Positions 22,801-33,800 of a DNA stretch of 64,000 bases are shown here, piece by piece; the first letter of the stretch is position 1, and each line of letters starts with the position of its first letter. Source of the stretch: Heligmosomoides polygyrus polygyrus (lineage: Eukaryota; Nematoda; Chromadorea; Rhabditida; Heligmosomidae). The stretch lies in contig OX377206.1 of the NCBI GenBank assembly GCA_947396885.1, positions 20,703,114 through 20,767,113 of the forward strand, read 5' to 3'. Below the pieces are notes generated by a model that was not told where the DNA came from, did not search any database, and saw only the letters and a list, made by a program, of their open reading frames with translations. The position numbers and the translations under genes were made by a program.

Positions 22801-25461
22801 TTTTAAAGCCATTTAAAAGTAGCGGAAGCTTGAAAACCAGCACCATTCCTAAGGAGGACCTTAATTTCTGTGACCTGATCCGCTAGCGTCGCCGAGCCTC
22901 GCTTAGTTCAGGCAGGAATGGAGCTACCAACCTAAATTTTAAAAACATCAAACCTTATATTTTTCTAGTTTACACGTTTTCACTGTTTACTACAATTTAC
23001 TTGATGCTAAATTAAGCCGATATATCCAGCTGAACCTGATGCTGCTTCAAGGTCGCCGATTTTGTTTATTTAAACCAAAGAATTCTCAACCTAAAGTCTG
23101 TGATTGTAGCCTGCTGTCAACTAATGTTAAAGGCGGGAGAAATTATATAAAAATTGATGTTTCAAGCTCAGGCATATTAGTTACCAAATTACAAAACTTC
23201 AGGCAAACGAACCTTCCCTATCCAGTATGCACTCTCTGTCGCCGACTTCAGAAATTAATATCTACGCTCTGATCGAATGAATTGGTATGTGAATGCGTTA
23301 GATTACCAGGAGACTCCACGTGTCAGATATTGGGAAACCAGGGGGTGATAAGGAGACAAAATTCCATCAAGTTCAAATAACGACTCCCTTCAAAAGTGAG
23401 GCTAAGCTTCTACAGCGATTCCCGTTCAGCCTTCACAAAATGAAAGCTTGCAAACAATGTCTTGAGATTCTATGGTCATTCTCCTAAATTTTTCAAAAAA
23501 TCCAGACGCTAATCATTTGTCGCATCAGTTCGAGCACTGATGTACTATTTCGCGGCTGTTATGACCTGACTTGAAGAGGACAATAGAACACCGAAGAAAC
23601 GTTGCACTCCGCTGAATGACCATCGAATCCCACCTTTCTTTTTCTCCTAGTTGCGGGCCTGTTTAACTTTATTCAGCCCACCATTAGCGATCCGCGATGT
23701 CAATTTTTGATAAGTTTTTGAAGGATGCAATCCTTGAGCGAATAGTTTATTCTGCACGTTTCCTTTTCTAGTCACGTTAATTTAACCGCAGCAATCGTAT
23801 GTAGGTGTCCAGGTTCGAATTTGGATGAATCTTGGCAAGTGTTAGTGTTCTTGATATATTGGATAGTGTTGTACATATTTCCGACTATCCCAGGCTCTGA
23901 AGAAGGCGAAACTCGCCGAAGCGCAAGCCGTATTAAAAATGGTACAAAATTGGACAAATTTTGGTGCACGGCTATAACAAGGACACTAACAGGTGTAGGT
24001 GTCGCTGTTCATTTATACTACAAATGAAACCCTGTTTAACGATTTCGTTTCTGAAGTACCCAAATGAAATACGGGATTTTAATCATGGTGACTGTCGGTA
24101 CAAGAAGCGAATATGTAGGTGAATGTAACAGTCAATCCCCATTGCACCACTCGGGCAAGAACCCAATAAGTATCCAATCTCCTGCTATTTTGATTCCATG
24201 CCTTAGCTTAAAGCTACCTGCCAGAAAACTGCTTCATACATTTAGCCGTGCCTTTCACGCGGATCTATTAATGCTGATAAGCATTCAAATCATTCGTTTT
24301 TTGTCCTGATCCTCACCAGGTATGAGCGTTTGTTGGAGCTTTATGGCAGTTGCTCGACATGGTGATAAGCAGCAATGCTGGGCTGCTTTTCCCGCAGTTT
24401 TTCAACAGGGAGATACGGGAAACCAGTTAACCACACATACAGGAAACAGTGACATTTTCACGTCGGAACAAGCAAGAATCGGTCGTGCAAAGGATGGGCA
24501 CATCAATCTGCACAAAACATATTGGTACTAAAAGATCAATACGAAGGAGCGACCTCCCACAGCGATTGGCATGATCAATATGTGGGTAAGAGACGTCACC
24601 ATATCGATCTCCGAATGGCCAGAACGGAAAATCAGAGTTCGGATGGTTTCGAGCAGACGTAAAGGAGGCTTTTACGGGCCATTACTCGCCTCGATAACAG
24701 GACGCATATAGAGACATTATCAGCAAGAAACACTTCGCTACACGTCTATCGACCAGAAGTTCCGGTCAAACCATGGAATACTCAGAGTCGCCTTCCAGAT
24801 GTATTACTCCTTCATCATAGGTTTACAAAATCAAAGAAGATTGCCTCCTATCATTCCTATTCAGAAGACATGAACAATTTCTCCTCAACCTTAAATACCC
24901 GATCTTCCAGCAGGTTTTCGAGTTTCGCCTCTATACAAGCTGTGGCTTTCTTCCCCTCTTCCTACATGTCTGTGCACTCCAAGCACTCTTAACTTTATCT
25001 AGTTTGCTTATAAACTGAGTAGGAAGAAGTTGTCATCTCCGCTCCCGACTGCTCTTTACATAGCTAACAGAAAAAAAGAACCTACATGGGGAAAACCGCG
25101 GTGCAACATCCGCATTTTTAAGAGAGAAAGAGAGAATTCGAAAATGCCGCTCATATGGCTTATCCACTTGAAATCGCATCCGCTCTTGGGTTCCTTCCCC
25201 TGCCAAGCGCTTTGGTTCAGTGCTCTCTATGTACGCTGACCAGGAGGAGAACACAGAACCAAAGCGCATGTACTTTTATCCACCGAAGCGAGAAGAATTC
25301 AAAAAACCTCTTCGTCAACACAACAACATGAGACCAAAGTACAAGCATCTATCGCACAATAAAACACACGCCATTTCTTCTTCGCTTCAACGCCCATGGT
25401 TCCTCACATTTCCCAAATTAAATTAAAATTAATAAGCCTGGTAATAGGCGCGACTTTTAGT
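22801..25461. other. No recognised gene up to the assembly gap
   Basis: I found no exon, terminal repeat or SINE here by eye. In particular nothing resembling the missing NNT domain III was seen on the minus strand. Confidence 0.4.
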
Positions 25462-25661
25462 NNNNNNNNNNNNNNNNNNNNNNNNNNNNNNNNNNNNNNN
25501 NNNNNNNNNNNNNNNNNNNNNNNNNNNNNNNNNNNNNNNNNNNNNNNNNNNNNNNNNNNNNNNNNNNNNNNNNNNNNNNNNNNNNNNNNNNNNNNNNNNN
25601 NNNNNNNNNNNNNNNNNNNNNNNNNNNNNNNNNNNNNNNNNNNNNNNNNNNNNNNNNNNNN
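25462..25661. other. Assembly gap (200 N)
   Basis: Exactly 200 undetermined bases, so probably a placeholder of nominal size. Sequence may be missing here, including possible downstream NNT exons. Confidence 0.99.
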
Positions 25662-25709
25662 TGCACACAAAAACGATCACGGTCACCGTTTCAACGGAAT
25701 CCTCTATTA

Positions 25710-26963
25710 TTAAGGTGTCCAGAAAGAATCTGCAAAACTACGACAATTTTTTCAAAATAACACAATTTTTTATCAATAATTTATTAATCAACCAAATAAT
25801 TTCCATCAACATCGACTACTCTCCGCCAACGCTCCACAAGACTTCGAATTCCTCTGGTATAGAAATATAGAAATCCGGCGACTTGGAGGCGAAAAAACTC
25901 GGAGGTCATTTTCGAGGTGGTCACGATCTTCATAACGCTCCCCTTCCAGATGATGCTGAAGTGATCGAAAAGGTGGGGCCACTTGGGGCCAGATTCTGGG
26001 CTGTACGGTAAATGCGGCAAAACTTCCCATCCGTTCCAGAATTTTCTGAGAAGTCGTCTTCGCGATGTGTGGGCGCCCGTTATCGTGCAGCAAACGAACT
26101 TTGTCGAGTCTGGGCTGTTCCTTGCGCATCTCGTCGGCCAGTCTCTGCAGTTGGGTAGCGTAGACCTCGCCAGTGACAGTCGTGCTGTCAGACAGCAGCT
26201 CGAAATGGTAGATCCCATAAACTCCACAGCAGGCGTCCAGCATAATTTCCCTCGTATGAATTTCACCTTTTACGAAAGATTTCGGCACTTCACTGCGTTG
26301 GCACCACGCACGTTTACGAGCGTGGTTGACGTAGAGCACCCATTTTCCGTCTCCTGTGACGATGGTGTCCAGTTAGTTGAAGGTGCGGCTTCGGGAGAGC
26401 AGCTGAGTGCATATGTCCAGACGTCTTCGCCGGTTCTCGTCGGCCAGTTCGTGTGTGAGCCACTGACCGAGTTTTTTAAGCATTCCAAGAGATCGCAGTC
26501 CAGTCCACGGTGGATCGGGAACAGCCAAGAGCAGCAGCAAAATAACGCACACCCTCATATGGATGCTGCTCCGCCAGTTTCCTCAGCTCATCTAACGATA
26601 TCGTTGTCGGTCAACCAGTGCGAGGCTCATCTTCGATACTCCTGTTCCTGCTTCTGAAGCGTTCGAGTTAGCTATAAACAGACCGTACAGAAGGAGCTTC
26701 AGAGCCGAATACACGACACAAGTTTCGATAAGCTTCTGCAGTGGAGTGCCCAGAATCAAACTCATAAACGAGTACGTGTCTAATATGGGTAGAAAGTTCG
26801 GTGATCGTACAGAGAAATAGGCAAAGAAGACGGAGCGGGATATGTTATGCAGATACAGCAGGATGGTGTCTTTATATAGCACTTATGATGAAATCTTCAG
26901 AACATTCTAGAAAAAATCTGGAACGTTGCGAAGTTTTCTGCAGATACTTTCAGGACACCCTAA
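25710..26963 (-). mobile_element. Complete mariner transposon, second family
   Basis: 1254 bp between TA dinucleotides (25708-25709 and 26964-26965). Left end TTAAGGTGTCCAGAAAGAAT and right end (reverse complement) TTAGGGTGTCCTGAAAGTAT. Ends and transposase differ from the copy at 20535, so it is a separate mariner lineage. Confidence 0.9.
25784..26620 (-). pseudogene. Mariner transposase, degenerate
   Basis: Frame-shifted pieces on the minus strand read LDELRKLAEQHPYEGVRYF (helix-turn-helix region), WLTHELADENRRRRLDIC, IVTGDGKWVLYVNHARKRAW (first Asp) and LLHDNGRPHIAKTT (second Asp). The third catalytic Asp region is disturbed (PHLPYSPESGP). Several frame changes; inactive. Confidence 0.82.
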
Positions 26964-26965
26964 TA

Positions 26966-27667
26966 GAATACCCTGGAACTCTAATGGTAAACTATAGTAG
27001 TATCGAACATCCCCAATTCATGACAGATCTGCTAGCGGCTGGAAGTGCTTTGATAAGTTCTGCCAATAGGCATAAAATGTCCACCGATACAGTAATAGTT
27101 AACCTGGCTTAGGAAACTCGACGCTCCAGAAGTTGGACGGATTAAGCGTGCAAAAACGTTTGCACCTACCAGAATTTGCCGATCTTCACAGAAGTAGAAT
27201 GTCTAAGAGTGAGCCTATGATGAAACCGCCCTCTATGCATCGACTCCCTCCAGCCGTCTTGAGCTCGTGGCCATATAAGGCAATTGCATAGGCAGATTAT
27301 GGGATATGATACGTAAATTCTGACAAGCTCTATTTGAACTAGCGAGTTACTTCTTGAACGGAAATGTTTTATTTTTAATTACCTACGACTTACGTCCAAC
27401 ATTATTATTGAAGCAACCTAGTACTACTAGCCATTTTTTCGAATTAATATCGAAAATCAGGCGTATTTAGACACATTTCTCCAGCGAAATATTACAGCGC
27501 CTACCATTTAGACACAAAAGGTTATCCAAAATTCAGCGTGAAGAGGTGCGCACTGGTAGGGTAAACTTAGGTTTTCGTAATAAAAATCGCACAATTTGAT
27601 TTTTTTCTTGATTTTTTTTTACTGGTAAAGTCCCTATGGGAGAGACCCATCACAAAAAAAAACATAC
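26966..27667. other. No recognised feature
   Basis: Start of the intron or flank downstream of the last NNT exon found. Nothing recognised. The next NNT exon would be expected here or further left but is not seen. Confidence 0.4.
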
Positions 27668-27856
27668 CTCCAATGGCCATCGTCAGCGTGACACCCATCA
27701 GGCTGCTCAAACCTGCGGTAGTTCCAAGCATGCCGAGACCGGTGGCAAAGTCATCAGATGTCATATACAGCGCCAGCGCTCCTCCGTTTCCTGCCAGCAG
27801 TGCCGAGTTGATCGCATGACGACCTGGCAGGTACGTGGCAGCCGAGCCCAGAATAC
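27668..27856 (-). CDS. nnt-1: NNT exon 21 (domain II), last exon found
   Basis: 189 nt. Contains [14 protein letters not shown] and [16 protein letters not shown], which precede the final helices of domain II. Ends in a split Gly codon at donor GTATGTTTTT, so at least one more exon must follow. No downstream exon was recognised between here and position 1. Confidence 0.94.
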
Positions 27857-30800
27857 CTGATGTTCCCACATTCACACATACTCATAACTGCACCTGGACT
27901 CGTTTTCTGGAATAAACACCTACCCTGAAGCTTTCCATAAGCCATTAGACTGCCGGTGAAAGTCACACCTCCAATGTAGGCACCGAGGAACAGCGACATC
28001 TTCGCTGCAGCGCAAGCTAAATGTCGCTAGTTTATTGGGAATCAGTAACGAAAACCCCTACAAAGCAGCTGTGAAGAAGGAATCGTTTTGAGTAGACTAG
28101 ATTGCAACTACAAATCCTGGCCGCAAAATACTTCCAAAAAATCTCATTGTAACAACTATGTCCAGTTACGAGTGTTTAAAGTATTCTAATACACGGGGAG
28201 CGTATCGTATCTGGAGCTGTTACAGTACGCAATTTAAGTCTTTGCGCCCGCTTGTGAGCTCGTCTATCCGTCTGGGAATGAATAATCTACCACTATATAA
28301 TTGAGTTAGCGGTCGATGACGTTTGAGTGATCTAACCTAAGTGAGGTACGTCGCATCATCCACAGCGAGAGCGGTCGAATGATCTAACCTAAGTGAGGTA
28401 CGCCGCATCATCCACAGGGAGAGCGGTCGAATGATCTAACCAAAGTGAGATACGCCGCATCATCCACAGCGAGAGCGGTCGAATGATCTAACCTAAGTGA
28501 GGTACGCCGCATCATCCACAGGGAGAGCGGTCGAATGATCTAACCAAAGTGAGGTACGCCGCATCATCCACAGTGGGAGCAGTCAAGTGATCTAACCTGA
28601 GTGTGATATTTTTCTATCTATCTACCACTATATAATTGAGTTAGCGGTCGATGACGTTTGAGTGATCTAACCTAAGTGAGATACTCCACATCATCTACAG
28701 CGCGGGCAAAATTTGCTATTGAACGTGGGATGTTACTGCAAGCCCTTTACTGCTTAACATAGCAGCACCTACGCGCGTTTCTGAGCGTCCAGATTCAGAA
28801 GCCGACTTCGTGCCATTAGCATGAGAAGACCACTAAAGTGGTAGGAGTAGAAGGGAGACTTAGAGGGTGGAGAATCGACAGCGATCAGGAGGGAGCGACC
28901 TGGAGAAGACATCCGGATGGGGGGGGGGGGGTCGATAGGGGGAACAATGAAGCAGGCCAGGAGGTGGCACCAAGAAGGGTTTAGGCAATAATAAGGGACC
29001 AGTAGGGAGTTACCAATCAGGGGGGGGGGACAGTAAGGAGGATCAGCAAAGGGATCCATTACCAGTAAGGGAGACCGAATTTAGAAGATGTGACGCCGAC
29101 GTCGCGCAATGGTCGTTCGCTCGCCGTCGTCGTGTCGTGAGCGTGGGAGGGCTACTTAATTGGGATAGAGTAGTAAGGAGGATCCCGAGGGGGGTAGGGG
29201 GGGGGGAGGAATTTACCTGGAAGAAGGGATCTGGAGGCGGGACCAGGACGGAGAACCAGTAAGAAGGGAGCCATAAAGGAATTCATACGGAGAACAAGGA
29301 ATCTGCCATATTCATAGCTTCTTCATGCTCGACACAGCGGCGATTGCGCGCGCTTCTGAGCTTCTGTATCCAGAGGGCGGGCTCTCTACGTCGCGCAACA
29401 AGCGTTCTGATTCTGAATACGTGTCACCGACGTCTGCCGTGAGCATGAGAGGACCACTAAGGAGGTGGTGGAGAAGGGCAGTAAGGGGACCTCTAGGGTG
29501 TACAGGAGAGCGACCAGGAAGGGAAGGAACAACCTGGAGGGGGGGGGGGGGGGGGGCCAGGACGGGAAAACCAGCAAGAAAAGACCAGTAGGGGGTCAAT
29601 AATGGAGACAAAGAAGTGGGCCAGGAGTTGAGACCAGGGAGGTGGAGGACTAAAGAGGGGAGGGAAGACCAGTAAAGGCGGGCCAGCAATTAGATCCAGT
29701 AAGAAGAAACGTGTGAGGGGAAACCTGGCTTCGGAAGACATGTCAACGATATCTGGAAACGCTAGATCTTGAGCATGAGAACGGTTGCGGAGGAGCAACC
29801 TGAGGGACAGAAGCACTGCGCAGCGCAGACCAATGACGTTAATGCTCGGTCCGAAGAGAATGTCTATGATTAACGTACGGAAGTGGTGAACGGCTTGATG
29901 CCGATAAAGTGACAGGTCCTAGGTGTTAGCGAATTTTGTGTTTTACAAAAACTACTTTCCATAGGTCAGTGATGCTGCAAAGTCGCGCAAGCGCGCAAGT
30001 GCGAGACACGCCGTTAGGCGTGGCGGAGCACTTGTTCTATCGATAATACCAGTTTTAGAACGCCGTTCAAGGAAGGAGGACAACCAGAAAATGATGGACG
30101 AGTTAACCTGAATACATCATATATGCATACCATTTTCACGTCGAACTAGACACTTTTCGAATTAAATTGGACACTTTTCAAATCAAGTTGGTCTCTCCTC
30201 TATGCTAGCCTAACCACACGCCAACAGGCGACTTCCGTCGCCCCTAACTCTGCGCAGAGTTGTATTGGGGTCGAGATACCAGCAGTTTGTTACTTCCCAG
30301 GGAGAGGCGGTTCTGCCTATCTACCACTATATAATTGTCTACCACTATATAATTGAGTTAGCTCCCTGCCTGTAGGTGATGAGCCGTATCTCACTCAGGT
30401 TGGAAACCTGGCTGAGATACGCCTCGTGGAGCCACGCGCATTCTCATGGAACCCCTTGCGACGTCTCTGCGTACCTCGCGCGGGCAACGTTTGCCGTTCA
30501 ACATGGGATGTTGTTGCAACAGAGGAAGCGCATCCTCCTCCTGCTTGACACAACGTCGTCTGCGCGCGTTTCTGAGTGCCTGAGTCCAGAAGACGGGTTC
30601 CCTTCGTCGCACCACAACCTTCTGGAGTCAGAAGAGGAGACGCCGTCATCCTAGACGAGGGATCGCATTCAGAATTGAGCATGAGATGCTGCTGCAGCAG
30701 AGGAAGCGCATCCTCCTCCTGCTTGACACAACGTCGTGCGCGCGTTTCTGTGTGCCTGAGTCCAGAAGACGGGTTCCCTTGGTCGCACCACAACCTTCTG

Positions 30801-33800
30801 GAGTCAGAAGAGGAGACGCCGTCGTCCTAGGCGAGGGATCGCATTCAGAATTGAGCATGAGATGCTGCTGCAGCAGAGGAAGCGCATCCTCCTCCTGCTT
30901 GACACAACGGCGTCTGCGCGCGTTTCTGAGTCCCTGAGTCCAGAAGACGGGTTCCCTTCGTCGCACCACAACCTTCTGGAGTCAGAAGAGGAGACGCCGT
31001 CATCCTAGGCGAGGGATCGCATTCAGAATTGAGCATGAGATGCTGCTGCAGCAGAGGAAGCGCATCCTCCTCCTGCTTGACACAACGGCGTCTGCGCGCG
31101 TTTCTGAGTCCCTGAATCCAGAAGACGGGTTCCCTTCGTCGCACCACAACCGTCTGGAGTCAGAAGATCGAAAAGAAAGGAAGTAGAGGCCGCATCATCG
31201 TCGTACGACGACGGGCCGCATGCAGAACTCAGCATTATCCCATGTTGAACGGAAAAGTTTACCCGCGCCAGGTACGCCTCTGCGTACCTCGCGCGGGCAA
31301 CGTTTGCCGTTCAACATGGGATATTGTTGCAACAGAGGAGATGCTTTAGTAAATGTTGCCTTTTTGGTGTTCTATGAATAAACCCCGCGAAGCGGGCAAG
31401 TGCGAGACACGCCGTTAGGCGTGTCGTAGCACTTTATACAACATTTGCGTCGTTCCGACCTACCGTTGAGATAGTATCCTGGTAAGACTTTTGAAATCAA
31501 AGCGTACTCAACCAAATCGAAATGAGCTTCTTCTGAATTAAACTAGAGACTCTCCAAAAAGGTTAGATTAAAAGTTTTTGGTTTTATTTTTTTCATTTTA
31601 GTATAATTTCTCTAGCCCATATATCTAATAAGTCAACATTGTTTGAAACTTTACAAAATTCTTGTTTTTTAAGGAAACATAATGGTTTGAAGCTTGTTTT
31701 GAAGAGCAGGAAGGCGGGCGTTTTCTAGTGGCAAAAGAGATTGTGGTTTGCCTTATTCCAAGACTTCGCAATTTTTATTCGATTGATAGCAAAATTTCTG
31801 TTTGCATGGAGTATGACACCTATTAACGATATAGCAAGAAAAACTTTAAAGAACACATATCCTCACTTTTATAGTTCATATAAGTGGCATTTACACTATC
31901 AATCAAATAAAAGTTGCGGTTTAAGTGCATGGCGCGATCTGATCCTTTATGTGCTATAATGTTTCCTTTTTTTGCTGTGCATCTAGACAAGTTTTAATTT
32001 ATTACTTTTTTTACACAGAAATTTTATAAAATTATTACACATATTGGAGCAGGTAAACTAAAAAATTTCAAGGAAAGTTGTTCCAAATTTCCTTCGAACA
32101 AAAATTATACTAACTATCTTAAAGAGCCTGTAGTTTAACCTGCTTGAAGGTCATTTCGATTTGGGAGAGCTCACTCTGGTTTCAAAGTCTTAAAGCTAGC
32201 TTTGAAGAATGTCGAATTTGATATGAAAAGTGTCCAACTTGATCTGAAAAGGTCCATTTCGACATGAAGATGTATAAACCAAGTTGGTAAAACAAACGAA
32301 ATTATATAATATCATCGACTAATAATCAGTCGAATTCACATTACTGATTTTTCCGCATTACTCATCTTACGTGTTCGCATTGCAACGCAGTTGGGGGACC
32401 CAAGACTTTCACTCTTATGTATGAAATCTGCTCAAGAACTTAGCTGTTACCGACTTGGTATGCTGCATGAAAAGAAACAAAATCCTTTTTGGAATACGCC
32501 ACGCATTCCACTTCTACGGGATGTGGAAGAAGCGATCTGAATGCCTATTTCGTCTATACAATCGGTTGCGGTAGTCAGTCGATGTGAAAATCAGTAGTTT
32601 ATCCTTCCCAAACAATTCTTGTAGCAATTCACCGACCCCGGAGAGATGGAAGGCTTTGTTGGCCTGAGCGGGAAATCCGAACCAGGAACCTGGAATTCGA
32701 TGCATGCGATAGCCGACTCGTCATCCGGCTGCGCTACAAGGCCTCATAACCTCTAGATAAAGTGGAGCGGCCGATGCATTTACTTCTTTATGGGAGCTTT
32801 TTGTGACTTGGATCTCTACCCAGAAGGCAGTCAGCACGACTACTTGTTCAGTTATAAAGACGAAGTAACAGGCTCAGAGTTTTCAAGAAGAGAAGCTACA
32901 ATACTCCCTGCTCTCCTGGTAACTAACCGCTTGGATCAGCTAGGAAGTGTGGATGCTCTACGATGTAGTCAGCGAGGCATGTCATCGTAGCTGCCAGTCC
33001 AACGAACGAGTGGAAAGCTGCCACCAACTGAGGTAGGTCCGACACCTGATATATCACTATCCAGAAATCCGAAATCAGAAATTGAAAATGCACGAGTATT
33101 CTACTGACCTTGATTCTATGAGCGATTCCTAGTCCAATCACCGAACCCAGTCCGACAGCAGCTCCCATTTGAATCAGGGTCTCCGGATCAGGATTCAGAA
33201 TTCCTAGCGTAGCCGCTAGACCACCGGCTACTCCTGTCATACCTAAAAAGTGAACACAATAACACTTGATACTGAATTTTCCCAAAACTGGAAACAATTT
33301 AGTGACCTGGCCATAATTATAATCTGGCAATATCGTTTTGTAGCCTTTTGCTTTAGAGAGTAAAAAAGAGAAAGAAAAGAAAATAAGACTTTTACTTAGA
33401 AAGTGCATTTTCGTTTTCCCGCGTCGCTTTGCAGGTTTACGGGGATGCCAGGAAAGTTTTAGAGAATTTTTGATGCATCTAAATAAAATGACATACTTTC
33501 TCACAAGCTCTGCATTATACCATGTTACTATGCATACTTGTAGATCATAGCGTCCTATCTAAACCTCAATCAATACAGTCGCCTTCCCCCTAGGTTACGA
33601 AAATCCGTCAGTCTTAGTCATGTCCAGCCGAACTGACTACCGCAACATTTTGCTTCGATGCTTCCGATCCGGCTTCAACCCAACCGAGGCTCATCAGCAG
33701 GTTGTGTCGCTGATGGGTCCCGAGTCCCTCTATCCTGCTACGATGTACCGCTGGTTCGATCGATTTGCAAAAGGAGCCTTCTCCCTCGACGATGCTGCTC

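Larger units (their letters stand above)
30205..31483. mobile_element. 1.28 kb insertion carrying tandem repeats (Helitron-like?)
   Basis: Precisely interrupts the element at 30122-32276. Its left end is CTAGCCTAACC next to a GGCGAC/GTCGCC hairpin. On the minus strand this looks like a Helitron 3' end (hairpin, then CTAG); its other end shows TC after A (TCTCAACGGTAGG) followed by the hairpin at 31398. No Rep/helicase is present. Contains the 177-bp repeat array. The Helitron assignment is tentative. Confidence 0.4.
30122..32276. mobile_element. Inverted-repeat element, split by an insertion
   Basis: The left end TACCATTTTCACGTCGAAC and following copies of AATTGGACACTTTTC mirror the right end (GAAAAGTGTCCAACTTG to TTCGACATGAAGATG). 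The same element lies at 57571-58427; internal strings such as GAAATCAAAGCG and TGAGCTTCTTCT match. This copy is interrupted at 30205-31483. No transposase was seen; it is a non-autonomous DNA element of unknown superfamily. Confidence 0.75.

Noticed and set aside
25983..26657. 224-codon plus-strand frame
   Set aside because: Shadow of the degenerate mariner transposase read on the minus strand; it lacks any domain.
28284..28712. CRISPR array
   Set aside because: Regular 52-bp spacing, but the whole unit is repeated with no unique spacers, in a eukaryotic intron; it is a satellite.
30395..31147. Overlapping repeat-containing frames on the minus strand
   Set aside because: They follow from the roughly 177-bp tandem array; unit lengths of 176 and 178 break any continuous protein.
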